From contig NW_005178685.1 in NCBI RefSeq assembly GCF_000350225.1, positions 59,319 to 123,318 of the forward strand: a stretch of DNA of 64,000 nt, written 5' to 3'. The stretch is from Chondrus crispus. Its lineage: Eukaryota > Rhodophyta > Florideophyceae > Gigartinales > Gigartinaceae. The notes beneath the pieces are model-generated. The model saw nothing but the letters and a program-made list of their open reading frames with translations, was not told the origin of the DNA and did not search any database. A program made the position numbers and the translations under genes. Positions 46,581 to 57,392 of this stretch are shown here, in pieces. Positions within the stretch are counted from its first letter, which is position 1. Every line of letters begins with the position of its first letter.

Positions 46581-47140
46581 TCACCCCCAACGACGAGGGG
46601 GGTGAGTACTGACAGTTCCGAAAGACCCCGATCGACGGGAAGAGAGAAGCACGGCCCACCCACGGTACCGAGCACGGGCTCGAGGTAGCGGTGGTAGAGC
46701 GGGATCGGGGAGGACGGGCGCACGCGCGAGCGGTTCTACGCCTCGACGCCCCGGAGCGGTACTGGGTGACGATCCAGTACCGACGGGCGGAGCCGGAGCC
46801 GGCTCGTGGGCGTGCTGCGCGCGTCCTCAACCCGCGCGCGGAGCGACTACTAGGTAAAACGGACGGAAGTACCTAAAAGTAAGCGGGCGGACCAAGGAGA
46901 AGGATCCTTGACAAGTCCGTGCTTGTCGTCCTCCACCGCCGGCGGTCTGCTCATATTTAGTGTACAGAGTCACCTATCATAACATTACATTAGTGCAGGT
47001 CGGCCTGCACTGTAGTGCTGTCAGCCGTCGGGGGTGGCAGCACACGTGTCGTACACGTGTGCGCGCGCATTGAGGTACTGTAGAGCTCGGGCTCTACAGT
47101 TATAAATCTAATCTAAATCTAATTTATGGAGGGGGATATG
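46571..47140 (+). other. Possible partial LTR or element remnant before the gap
   Basis: Starts TGTAGTATAA like the LTRs of element A, then is GC-rich, with CACACGTGTCGTACACGTGT near 47042 and TACTGTA near 47084, features typical of those LTRs. It is cut by the N-gap, so no second LTR or target duplication can be checked. Confidence 0.35.
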
Positions 47141-47240
47141 NNNNNNNNNNNNNNNNNNNNNNNNNNNNNNNNNNNNNNNNNNNNNNNNNNNNNNNNNNNN
47201 NNNNNNNNNNNNNNNNNNNNNNNNNNNNNNNNNNNNNNNN
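47141..47240. other. Assembly gap of 100 N
   Basis: Exactly 100 unknown bases, the usual placeholder for a gap of unknown size. Continuity and order across it are not proven. Confidence 0.99.
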
Positions 47241-47480
47241 CAGGTGCATATACCAAACGCCAAGACTTGGAAGAGGGAGACTGGCGACTGAATAATCCTA
47301 GGTTTAGTGAGCAAAACCTCGCCGCCAATCTTGCACTTGTTGGTGAAATAAAAGCGATTGCCCATGATGTGAAATGCACTCCAGCACAGTTAGCACTGGC
47401 TTGGGTGCTTCATCAAAGTCACAACTATGTGTGTATTCCTGGTACGCGCAGCCCTAAACGGGTGACGGAAAACGCCGGAG
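47241..47480 (+). pseudogene. Aldo/keto reductase C-terminal fragment
   Basis: Directly after the gap one frame reads TKRQDLEEGDWRLNNPRFSE, LVGEIKAIAHDVKCTPAQLA, LAWVLHQ, CIPGTRSPKRVTENAGA. This is the C-terminal third of bacterial-type NADPH-dependent aldo/keto reductases (AKR11/13-like, with the NPRF and IPGTxxxxxxxEN motifs that bind cofactor). About 80 codons remain; similarity stops abruptly near 47480, where GC-rich element DNA begins. Base composition is more AT-rich than the neighbours. It may be a transferred gene cut by a transposon, or a misjoined bacterial read next to the gap. Confidence 0.75.
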
Positions 47481-50118
47481 CAATGCCCCCTTCACACTTG
47501 AGATCTCAAGTGTGGACGTCCGCGTCCACATGTGCCTGCAGGACCGACCGGATTGTGGTTCCCCCCCTTCGTGGAGGCACGCCATTGCTGCGGAGGCGGC
47601 ACGCGATCCCTTATTACGTGTCACGGGGTCGGCGTGGGGCTCTAGGGCAAGGGAGACGATGCAGTCCGGAGCGCGACAGATGCCCGGCTGGCCTGGTGGC
47701 GCGGCTCCGCCTTTCCTGCGTGCCACCACCCGTTTTTCGTCGTTCCTCGTCGCTGCCTCTCGGGCTTATCCTCGTCGTTTCCTCGTTTGCGTTGGGGAGC
47801 CGTACGGACGCAACCTCAGCAGCGCCTCGTTCTCGTCCGAGCGGCGAGAGCGACCGTCTCTCAACGCCCCATCCTACCCGCGCTGATAGACGGCGCCTGG
47901 GGCGATCGTACATCCCCTTTCGGTGGGGCAGGAGGGGTTGTGTGTGGGACAAGGGGGCGCCTGCCGTCGACGGCGGCGCGCGTGCTCGAAGTAAGAGGGA
48001 GTCGGTTTGCGGCGGGCATCTTGGGATGGAGCACGGCTCGGGGTACCATGCGGGCCACGTGCCGGCGTGGTGGCGTTTCGCACTCGACCCTCGTCGGCGG
48101 GCGGCATACGTGGCGGTCCTTACACTGGGCAAGCGCACTGTGCGTACGTTGTAGGGTATGCTGCAGAATGACGGTTGGCGCACGTCGGGCGCGTGTTCCG
48201 CCGTTTTCTGAGGTGGCTTGTAGAGCCCTCGTCCTTCGCTCCCTGAACCCTCACCAGCACCGCCGACAGTAGACAAACTCCCGCTCCACTTTGCGCTGTC
48301 CCAGTCCTTCCCCGACAGTCACGATCGATCATCTCCGCTCCGTGCTATCGGCCGTCCTATCATGGCCGACTCGACCTCTCTTCCGCCTCCGCCTCCGCCT
48401 CCGCTCGATGGCGGCGGCAAACCCGTGGCGGCGGGCGCGTCCGTCGTCGCGATTCCTTTGCCAAGCGGGGTCGGGTCATCGAGCGCGTCCCCTGGATCGC
48501 GAGAGGACGACATCGCTCTGACTCGTACGGCCCCGCTGGCTCCGCCGGCTTTCCAGAAGTCCCGTTCCCGCTCCACGACCGTCTCCGTGGAGCTGGTGGC
48601 CCCTCCCGTGGAGCCACCCACAACCGGTTTTCGCGTTCCGTCCGGCTGCCCCTTCGGCCCCAGCGGCCGACGTCCTTCCCGTTGCGCATTCGGACGTCGC
48701 GCGCGACCACGCCGCTCCTGCTGGCGCGTCCTTCGGCCGTCGTCCTCCTGTACCTCCCCCCTCCTCTTCCGGTCGGGAGGGGGAGTTGGCCTCTGCCACG
48801 CGGTGGTTCGGGGTTCCGTCTTCCGATGCCCCACTGCTCTCTGTCGACGAGCTGCAGTACCCCTGGTCGGGCAGGGGCCGTTCGGGGGTCACCGTAGTGG
48901 AGTTGATCTCGTGCGGGTGGCTTCGGTCCGATCTCGCCCGCGTGTTCAAGGTATACGAGGCGGGCGGCCTCGAAGAAGCGTCTTCGGCCCTTCGTCGCTT
49001 AATGGCCGAAGGCGGCGGGGTCGGCTACCAGCTCCCGGACGAGCTGCCGGGCGACCGTACATTCGTGTACCGTGTTGCGGAGGTCATCTACGTTGATCAT
49101 ATGGGGGCGTTCCTGTCCGGGTCGGTGCGGGTAGACCCCCGACGCTTCGTGCTGTCGGAGTTGGCGGGGTTATACGTCTCGCCCCGCCCCTACGCCTTCA
49201 CCAAGCCCCTCGTGGCTCTACAGAAGTCCTCGTGTTCCTTGATGCGGCTATATGCCGTGGGTTTCGCTCACTACGATTGGTCCGCCTACAGGAGAGACGA
49301 CGAGGCGGACGGTCGGGTCGTCCCATCCGCTGCCTTTGCGTCCGGCTTGACAGTGGGGGATTTTCCAGCTCTCCCGGGGAGCGTGCGGGAGAGCTTTCCT
49401 TCACTAGGGGTACACCCCCTTCTGACTCCCATCCTGAAGTTTTTTGGCATCGCGTGCGCCGACCTACAGCATCCAGCCCACTCGCGGCTCGCTTACGACT
49501 ATGAGCGCGAGTGGGCGTGGTCCGTATGCTGCGCCTTCATGTCGGAGGTTTACATGAACAAGCGGCTGTTCGTTCAGCCCGGCCCCACGGTTGCGTTCGT
49601 GATGCGCGTCGCGTCGGGCCTTCCCGACGTCGCGCTGCATCCGTCCTAACACGGGTCCAGTCACGCCCCTTGGACATTCGGCCATGCTATTAGCCTCATG
49701 GACCGCGCCAGCGAAGTCACCCCTCGGAACCACCGTTCGTGGATGGACTATACGACCGGAGCTCGCAGCTCCTATCTCACGTGCGATCCCACGGCGGACG
49801 CCTTCGTGGCGCGCTCTCCCCTCGTGCGGTCGGTCTCCGGCAACGCGCAGCCGAGGGGAGGGGTCGGGTCTGAGCATCGGCGCGGGCGCCGTAAACGCTA
49901 CAGAGACCTCGACGCCGTGGCCGTGGACTACGTTGGCACCGCTGTGAACCCCTTTCGGCCGACGTTGGTCGTCGGCCTTGGTCCTGTAGGGTACCCTGTC
50001 TCTGCAGCGACTGTCCTCCCCATCCCACCGCTCGATGCGGTGGGGCAGGACACGCCCCGGGGGCGTCGCGTACGCGAGCTGGTGCTCCCCCACGGGGAGC
50101 TGGCGGCGTCCCCTAGCA
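47481..50118 (+). mobile_element. GC-rich element of unknown type
   Basis: Base composition jumps from AT-rich to GC-rich near 47480 and back near 50120. A leader of about 0.9 kb without a gene is followed by gag-like ORFs from 48362. Host-gene or gene-fragment DNA lies on both sides. No LTR pair, reverse transcriptase or transposase is visible, so the class is open; a truncated retrotransposon is my best guess. Confidence 0.45.
47493..47514. repeat. Perfect 22-base palindrome
   Basis: Centred on AGATCT, with arms CACACTTG and CAAGTGTG. It lies at the junction where the reductase fragment ends and GC-rich DNA starts, so it may mark an element end. Confidence 0.7.
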
Positions 50119-50144
50119 AAAATGCATGCATATATTTTACTTAA
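48362..50144 (+). pseudogene. Unrecognised gag-like protein, broken
   Basis: An ATG at 48362 starts a Pro/Ser/Ala-rich N-terminus (MADSTSLPPPPPPPLDGGGK). A frameshift near 48640 is needed to reach the frame that contains APAADVLPVAHSD, SATRWFGVPSSD and a globular domain of about 280 residues (LRSDLARVFKVYEAGGLEEA, AEVIYVDHMGAFLSGSV, YDYEREWAWSVCCAFMSEV). A TAA at 49647-49649 interrupts that frame, which then continues (MDRASEVTPRNHRSWMDYTT onward) to about 50118. The low-complexity leader plus helical domain and basic tail (EHRRGRRKRYRDLD) recall a structural capsid-type protein, but I do not recognise the family. A host gene captured by decay is the alternative. Confidence 0.4.
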
Positions 50145-50344
50145 AATTTGCCAATATGTGGCCGCGCTACACTTCATGGGCCAACAATTGTTCGTTACCA
50201 CGTTGCAGATCGGTAACACCCATTTGCTACATGGCTGATACATTGTTGTCACAGTAATACTGGCCATGTAAGAAAAGTGTGATGTCGGCCAGGTGCCGGA
50301 CTCTACAGTATTTAATGGCCGGTCGATATATATGTGTGATAGAA
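50145..50344. other. AT-rich spacer
   Basis: No gene is seen. It may be the remnant of an intron or 3' part of the nucleotidase fragment on the minus strand. Confidence 0.35.
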
Positions 50345-50776
50345 CTATATTTGCCATACCCGGGGTTTCCTCTACACGGTCCTTATTAGAGCCATCCCGA
50401 TGGCACATGTCAACGCTTGTGCGTTCGTCTTTGTAAATCTGGGAGTAAGACTGCTTAATTTCGCCCGGGTCGGAATCCTTGTACGCCACGACACTGCTAA
50501 TCATATAGGCGTCTGGCACAGCAACATGGCGTCCAGGACGGTGGAACGCGGCTCGCCAAAGCCGTCACCAGACGTGGAGAGGGAGTTGTACATGAAAGCG
50601 CGATTCTCCTTGGACAGAATGCCAAACCCGTGCATGGCACGCTTGACGTACTTGTGCCTATCCAGGTTAATGATGTTCCCAGATTCTTTATCGAAAACCA
50701 AGCCGCGGATAAAGTAAGAAGGGTCATACTGTATTCTCAACAAGGGCTCCGGGTAACCCAGCTTGTAAACAGGCAT
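50345..50776 (-). pseudogene. IMP-GMP-type 5'-nucleotidase (NT5DC/NT5C2 family) fragment
   Basis: Minus-strand reading gives VYKLGYPEPLLRIQYDPSYF, then IRGLVFDKESGNIINLDRHK and MHGFGILSKE, the signature stretch of the HAD-superfamily purine 5'-nucleotidase family just after its catalytic DMDYT motif. That motif is itself missing. A frameshift near 50520 moves the homology to a second frame (VPDAYMISSVVAYKDSDP, SYSQIYKDERTSVDMCHRDG), matching the family's SLPEAYLLAQLVD and RxxLYEDVRxAVDxxH blocks. Similarity ends near 50345. Both ends are absent, so this is a gene fragment of about 140 codons. Confidence 0.75.
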
Positions 50777-50778
50777 CT

Positions 50779-51225
50779 CTAGAGACTTTGCCGCGGAAAG
50801 CGACTGTTGTACTGGGCACGTACCTGCCGTTCATGGTGCTGGACCGGGTGCCGTCTTTCACGCGGTACAAGCTCCAGCCCTCCAAGCCGGCGACGCCGTC
50901 CGCGATTGCGCGCTGCCCCTCGCGCGTCCTCCTTACCCACTTCCTGCTGGTCCTCCCGATCATCCTTCTCTCGCACCCGCTCTTCTCCTTCCTCGGCTGC
51001 GCAACGCCCCCCTCCGCCCTCTTGTCCCTCCCCACCCTCCTGCTCCAGCTCGCGTTCTTCTTCATCGTAGAGGACTGGGCCTTCTACTGGGGCCACCGCG
51101 CCCTGCATTCCCCGTTCCTGTACACACACTTCCACGCCGTGCACCACGTGCACGCCGTCCCGTTCGGCGTCGCGGCGGAGTACGTCTACCCGTTCGAGGT
51201 CCTGTTCCTCGGCTTGATCTACGAC
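50779..51225 (+). pseudogene. Sterol C4-methyl oxidase-like fragment
   Basis: Plus-strand frame GTYLPFMVLDRVPSFTRYKL, a transmembrane segment (HFLLVLPIILLSHPLFSFLG), AFFFIVEDWAFYWGHRALHS, FHAVHHVHAVPFGVAAEYVY. The di-iron motifs HRALH (HX3H) and HAVHH (HX2HH) identify the ERG25/SMO fatty-acid-hydroxylase family of sterol demethylation. The first membrane helix and everything after PFEVLFLGLIYD are missing; the frame runs on unrelated to 51297. The left edge abuts the nucleotidase fragment within a few bases, the right edge meets the CACTA-like element. Confidence 0.8.
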
Positions 51226-51299
51226 AGGCCCCGTATTCGGAACTTGGGAAGCTCTTTTGCTTCTGATGCGCTGGCTTTCAATGCACGCCTGGTTTGAGA

Positions 51300-54200
51300 T
51301 TCTCTTAATTGGCGCATGTCGTCCAAGAAATAGGTTCGTTTTGCTATTCTACCGGAAATACGTTTCTTTGTTTCCATTACTGATATTTGGTGCGATATAG
51401 AATCCACGCTGTCGATTCTCTTCCCGGTAAAAATACCTGCGCGTTCCATGCCCCCCTTCACGCATACCTGTCCACAACCGGATTGCTTTAGTCCATTCTG
51501 AGCCCAGTCGCACAGTGCGAACATGTAGACAACGCTGTTTAGATTGTGCTCAAGAAAACAGAGTACGCGCCCTTAATATACGTGTATGAAACCTCCACTC
51601 CCTTCGAAGCTCCCCGCAACGTAACATGATCTGCGTGCTTCATCATTTTCATACACATCTAAAGATTTGTACATTATAGACGCATTATTAGCTGCCTTCT
51701 CATCCAAAACCCTATCCCACAGGACGACAGAGTTGTTTTCATTGACGGCTTCTGAAGCAGCATTTGCCGTCATTTCGAATTCCCGTATGTAGCACTCAAC
51801 AAGGGACTGGCCTAAATTGCATTTTAAAGCTTTCGAAGCCTCATTTATTCCTAGCACCCGTTTGGGATGCCGGAAAGAAAAACCGTCATATTTCTCGAGA
51901 GTACTTTCGCTCTTCAATGCGGCGGAAACTTCATGAACATCTTGCTCCAGGTCGAGCCTCGGTATGTGTATGCCTTCTCGCAGACTATACATGCCAGCGG
52001 AAGCTTGAAACTTAACGTTTTCTGTAATAGATTCTGCAACTAGGTGTGTTGCTTTGCACCTTCGGTTCAGGTCCCCAATATATCCCTCCATTGCCCATTG
52101 CGATACCAGTGAGACCGGACCACAATCCCTGATGCAATCTTCTAGGTGAAGCAATAAATGGTACACATATTTGAATATGTGTAGTCTGGAGGGGTCTTTT
52201 TTATAGTACTCCTTCATAGAATGCTCGAAAAAGGATACCGAGAGTCTTCCTATCCGCCTTACATCCTCCTCGAAAAGCTCCCAGCGATTGACAAGCTCAC
52301 AGAGCTGAACGAAGCTCCACCAACCTTTTAACATACTGTCTGGAATGACGTCCTGCAAAACAGCTGCACTTGTACAATGAACAAATAATTTCCATTCGGA
52401 TGCCTTCCACTGCTCCATCTTATCAAATGCTCGTGGTCTCCGAACACTGGAGCTTATACCCACACCAGCATTTGATAACGACTCATTCACGAGGCGCAAT
52501 GTTTCTTTTTCTTTTAGTACAGCGAGCTCCCCGAGCTCAGACACCTCGCCCAGCCATATTCCCACAATGTTTTGGCAACATTCTGATAGAGGAGGTGCAT
52601 GATATCTATCGGGAAGCTGCGGAATGCCCTCATGAAAGGCATTCGCTTGACAACTCCTGTAAGATCTCCCAACTTTACTCCTGCGCGTTTCGAAAGATAC
52701 TGAGCATCTTTCTTCCTTCCGTCGGCCTCGGCCTTCTTTATCGTGTTCAGGGCTTCCATGAAACCTTCTTCGTCGCGGAGAGGGAGTGATCGCGCATTAT
52801 AAAGCCTTTTTAGAACGGTCCTTTCCCGACCAGTAGTGCTATCTGCCTCCGTATATTCGTCGGGAAAGTAGTGATGCCTATGCGGGGGAGAATATCTCCC
52901 GAATATTGTACAGTATCTACACGGGCAATACCCGTTCGCACTGACCAAGTTTGTCAGCTTGTCCATAGCTTGTAAGTCCCCCTCCGTGAAAAAAGGTCGA
53001 CTAAGATCTTTTCTGTTTTTCCGTTCCAGAGCCTTACACGTCGCCCCTCATGAGGCTCTTCTAGTTCCTGAAATAGCGGCTCCATGAACGAGACCACATC
53101 GGTTGGAGCATTCGGACCAGGCACAATTACAACAGGGAGAATACTGGCAAGCTTGGATCTGCGCGAGGGAGGTAGGTTTAAAACTTGCATGACAATTGGC
53201 CAGTAGCTGTGCTGGGATGACTTGAAAGCTTGCACTCCATCTGTGGAGACCGAGAGAAAAATCCGGTTTACGACGCTGTTTAAACTTCCCATCTTCTGGG
53301 CAACTTCCTGAAATAGTCTTCCAAAGTAAAAGTCTCGGAAGACTTTTTCCCCCTCCCCATACGCTTCCCGAACCCTTTCTTCATATTCTTGTAGCAGCAT
53401 AGGTCCTAAGACTTTATCCTGGAGCCAAACTTTGAGAGAATCCCATGAGAAAATGTACGTGAATCGATTTGGTCGCGCCGCACACCTTGCAGTAGAGCAT
53501 GGGGCGAAACTGCCGTTATCGCGCTGCTTTAGAGCCCCATGCCCAGAAGGGCAACAAAGATAATCCTGAAAACGAAGCCCAGAGTGTGTCAACAATGCCC
53601 CTTTCATACTCCGCCATGAGATGTACTGTTCACATTGTTCATCTTTCAGTAGATCTGTCATGAGAGCTTCGGTGACACCGCTATGTCGCACTTGTAAACC
53701 GACAAGCCTGGCGTGATTGCGCATGAAGAGCATGAATCTGCTGTTGTCTTGAATGTCATCGAGTAAACTTGAACTACAGCTTACTGTATTCTCAGATTCT
53801 GTCGTAACATTTACCGTATTATCCGAACTTGACCTTGTACGAAGCACCGCCATAGGGATGGACGGGGCTGCATACTCACCATTGATATCATCGGAATGCA
53901 CAGTGCTATCTGTGTCGATAGGTGGACACGCGTCGTCCTCATTGGAAGCATTTTCATCTGCGTCTGAGGTAATTATTTCGCTGTTACGCTAAGCACGCCT
54001 TAAGCCCATGAGTTGTTTTCGAAGGCGTCTTTACTACCACCGGCAAGGGAAGGGGACGCTTCGGCACTGTCATCCAGGGAACTCTCGTCTATCAAGGGTG
54101 CTGATGTTTCACCGAAACTTGCACCATCTCCGGTCATGCGCTCAAGGGCATTATTTTCATTGTGAATTGCGGAGCTCCCCGAAGAACTCTGCGTTTCGTG

Positions 54201-54395
54201 TGATCCAGAGCTCTCTGGGCTCTCGAGATCATCAATTGGTATCGCTCGGGGAGGTGGGATCAGCTCGTGGAGATTTCTGGCTTTCGCAGAGCGCCAGTGT
54301 GCGAATGCCGTGCTTCTTTGGACGTAGCGCCCCCGGGGACAGGGGCAATCAGAACGATCAGAGCAGAGATACGCAAAAGATCGTCTACGCTTCAT
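51300..54395 (-). mobile_element. CACTA/EnSpm-like (CMC) transposon, decayed
   Basis: Minus-strand DNA coding for a TNP2-type transposase in at least four broken pieces. Element ends were not found: no clear CACTA inverted repeat or 2-3-base target copy is visible. Its left edge is near 51226-51300, beside the sterol oxidase fragment, and its right edge is between 54395 and about 54590, before the LSM14 fragment. Confidence 0.7.
51573..54395 (-). pseudogene. TNP2-like transposase, at least three frameshifts
   Basis: Starts at the Met at 54395 (MKRRRSFAYLCSDRSDCPCP, GRYVQRSTAFAHWR, a zinc-type N-terminus). It shifts near 53990 to the piece ending 52954, with a Cys cluster (LCCPSGHGALKQRDNGSFAP, then CSTARC), VSTDGVQAFKSSQHSYWPIV and VIVPGPNAPTDVVSFMEPLF. 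A one-base shift near 53000 leads to LTNLVSANGYCPCRYCTIFG and FRSFPIDIMHLLYQNVAKTL. Another near 52560 leads to the C-terminal part (GWWSFVQLCELVNRWELFEE, YHLLLHLEDCIRDCGPVSLV, MEGYIGDLNRRCKA), like the DUF4218 region. This order is that of CMC-superfamily (EnSpm/Plavaka) transposases. The shifts are small indels, not introns, as homology is continuous. Confidence 0.72.
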
Positions 54396-54590
54396 TGAAA
54401 ACAGGAGGAGAAACCGGGGATGGCAGAGCGTCGGGGAATTTCCGGAGTCCCCACAGACGGCGGGTTTTAGTCCTCTGTGGAAGGTTTTATGAAAAAAATC
54501 ATTTTACTCCGGCCATCATGGACAACTGTTATACCCTTCTGGGCCGCCCGCGATACACCCGCCCACCCAGGCGCTGGCGCGCGGGCGCTC

Positions 54591-55035
54591 GCGGACGCCG
54601 CTTGCAAACCCGCGCCACGCGCAGTGGCGCCGCGGGCCCGGCATCACCATCCCGTCCGAGGACTTCGACTTCGCGTTCATGCAGGAGAAGTTTGATAAGG
54701 CCTCGCTGGCGGAGAGGGAGGAGGGAGAGGTTAAGGGGTACGTGCAGGTTGAGGTGAGGTACGATAAGAGCAAGAGCTTTTTCGATGAGCTCGTCCCGGA
54801 GAAGGAGATGGGGACCGAGGGGTATAACGCGGCGGCGAGGATGGCGACGGCTATGGAGACGTTTGGGGAGGCGGGGACGGAGTATCATGGCAGGCATGGG
54901 TATCGAAATGGACGAAACAGGAGAGGGAGCGGGAGAGGGAGAGGGAGGAGGGGAGCGTTCAATGGACATGTTGGCGGTCCCAGGGGGAGCCCTGCGATGG
55001 ATCGGGCTGAGGCGGGGAGGAGGGTTGGGAGATAG
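54591..55035 (+). pseudogene. LSM14/SCD6 (RAP55)-type C-terminal fragment
   Basis: In one plus-strand frame: ITIPSEDFDFAFMQEKFDKA (FDF motif), VRYDKSKSFFDELVPEKEMG (FFD box), MATAMETFGEAG (TFG box), then an RGG-rich tail (RGSGRGRGRRG). This motif order defines the C-terminal half of LSM14/SCD6 proteins, P-body factors that bind DDX6 and repress translation. The N-terminal LSm domain is missing; the coding part is cut on the left near the transposase. The motifs look well preserved, so it could be the 3' exon of a gene displaced by the transposon. Confidence 0.7.
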
Positions 55036-56738
55036 GAGAGAGGAGGGCTGCGTGTTGTTCGTTCAGCGCAAACGAGTGGCTTTGCTGTGCTCGAGAGATA
55101 TGTGTATTGTGGACGCTTTTGTTAAGAACGTGGGTCGAGGGCGCAAGGTGGAGAGGTGTGAGTGAGGTAGGTGCTGATGATGAGGAGATAGCCTTGCCGA
55201 GACCCTTGGCGTCCCGTTCGATCGACACGTCGAGCAACTCGGGGGCGCACGTACGAGATGCTCGTTTGCGCGGTAAGCTCGAGGAAACCTGCTGTGTACG
55301 TGCTAAGAAAGGGTCAATTCTAAAAAATCAATCCATCGTCCCCCCGTCCTCAAACCTCAACCCCTTCCGAGAAAACCACTGCCCTGTCATCTGATACTCT
55401 CCTCCACTCTTTCTGATCCATAATAATGCAATAGACTGTGCATCTTGCGGCGTGAGCAGAAATGCCACGCTATATGCGGGCCCAAACAATGGGGCACAAC
55501 AAACGCCTCGCCAGACGCAAAACCGAGCGTGTAAGAAGAGAAAAAGCACATCAATACCAACAATACCAACGTCAGGCCTACAAAGTTTGCAAAAGTGACA
55601 CAAAGAGGCCGCAAATCATGTGCGTCCAAATTAGCAGGGCAACATCTCGAGGCTCCGAAGGAAAAAGATGTTTCGTTCAGTAGCAAAGACTGTGTTTCGG
55701 AGCCCGGACACACTAGCCGAAAGATAATTGATGTACCAGTCACCAGAAATGGGTCTGATGCTGAGAAAGAAAACCACGCTCCCACTGCAGAGCTTCGTTT
55801 TGGTCAGGCGCGAGAGGGTCCTTCTACGAACGTTTGGGATGACATCCCGATAGCGCAGTGGGCCAGTGCACGCAGAAGGGGTGTTGCAGAAGGCGAAGGT
55901 CGCTTGTCGCATGGCAGAACCAAAATGGCGGCGTCAGGATTGATGCGTTTGGCACACATGCGTTGGAAGTGCTTCGTGATCGTTTTATAATTGATCCTTT
56001 TTTGTGTTTTCAAGCTCATCCTGGCCTCAGGTCGGGCAAGAAAATATCGTTGTGATTGGTAAAATTCAACGATTTTTGCCTTTCTGGAAAGCGTTTAGAA
56101 TTGAGCCGCCCAGAAGGGTACTGTATATGCTCCGTCTCTCCTCTGTTTGGCGATACGAAAACGGAATCCGAAGCGAAAGCATCTTCAGCCGAAACCCGAA
56201 TCCGAAGCGAAATGAAGTAACCGTCTTGGTAGCGCGGACGGATTCTCCAACCCCATGATGGTATCATCTTCAGAGCAGGTTGGAGGTATCTCGCACAAAT
56301 ACCTGTATCACTTGGTACGCACGGAGACAACATGCCACGAATTATTCCCAACCTGTTCAAGCAACCCTATCGCGGTATATTAGGATCGGATAAGAACCGC
56401 ACGGTTCAGCCAGGCCCTGTCCTGAATGAGCTAATTCAGAATCATAACAAAAACTCCACTGACGATGAAAAAGTTCCAGAGCTTGGCTGCAGTCCGATTG
56501 CATTCTCCCATAAGGTTGCATCTGCAGCTGAGGAAATCATTTCGGAATGCATCTTTGCCAAACAACTAGGAAAACGGTCTTTACGCGAACTAAAAGCAAC
56601 AACGGGGGTGTACAAGTTCGCTCGAGAGAAAAAGCGCATGAAGGATTAACTAGTGAAACGATTTGAAATTCTTGTGGTACAATTCCACGCCGCGACCCCC
56701 GGTGGGAGATGAAAACCGTCGAGACGGGCGGTTACTAC
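55036..56738. other. Region with unassigned plus-strand ORFs
   Basis: ORFs 55462-55683, 55595-55990 (131 codons) and 56332-56649 (105 codons) are in AT-balanced DNA and could be exons of a small gene. Their products (for example STNVWDDIPIAQWASARRRG) match no family I know. Confidence 0.3.
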
Positions 56739-57265
56739 TGTAGTAATCGTGCACGCGCCCTCTGCGAGCACAGTAGTACCTCCACAGCGTACACGTGGCG
56801 CAACCGTTGGCGCCGGTCGTAGCCACGGGCACACGTGTGCGACCCATCCGGTAAGTAATTAGCAATTAGTGGTTGATGGCACAAATTAGCCAATTTAGTA
56901 CAGTAGCTGGTATACAGTATGTAACAGCTACTGTAGCGGGACAGGTGTCCTGGCGTCCCACTTAGGGGTTAAGACCGGGGGCACCTGCCCCGTTCCAGTA
57001 AACGGGGGCAGACTCGCCTCCCTTCCCTTTACGGCTTTTTGCTAACTCCGTCCGGTTTTACCTCTAAGTCTCAGGCTTCTAACCCGTGACCGGCCGTCCG
57101 GATCTAACACCACCGACCGGCTGCGCGTCACCGGCCACGTGAGCCTTCCCTCTTTTCGAGTCCTTCCGTACGGTTTGCGCTCGCGTGGGTTACCCAGCGG
57201 CGCCCGCTCCCTTACCTCTAACCCCCCTCGTTCCGAGTGGTCGGGACGAAGGTAGCTATACCACA
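56739..57265 (+). repeat. 5' LTR of element B
   Basis: About 527 bases from TGTAGTAATCG to CTATACCACA. The left edge rests on similarity of the first bases to the LTR of element A. It also carries TACTGTA/TACAGTA heptamers (near 56898, 56918, 56930) and GTGGGACAGGTGTCC-like sequence shared with element A. Confidence 0.7.
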
Positions 57266-57268
57266 TTT

Positions 57269-57286
57269 TGGTACTCTTGTGGAGGG
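57269..57286 (+). other. Primer-binding site of element B
   Basis: TGGTACTCTTGTGGAGGG, identical to that of element A and also three bases after the LTR. Confidence 0.75.
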
Positions 57287-57392
57287 GAATAACTACAGAG
57301 GTTGAGCCCGCACTGGATCGCCAGCGCGAGCAACTACCGATCGGATTGAAAGAGGTCGAAAATCATGCGCCGATCCCCAGTGATCATCGACG

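Noticed and set aside
47614-48276. 220-codon minus-strand ORF after the gap
   Set aside because: GC-rich DNA open in several frames on both strands; no motif supports coding.
52954-52966. Introns between the CACTA-like transposase pieces
   Set aside because: Homology is continuous across the breaks and needs only one- or two-base shifts; no sequence needs removal.
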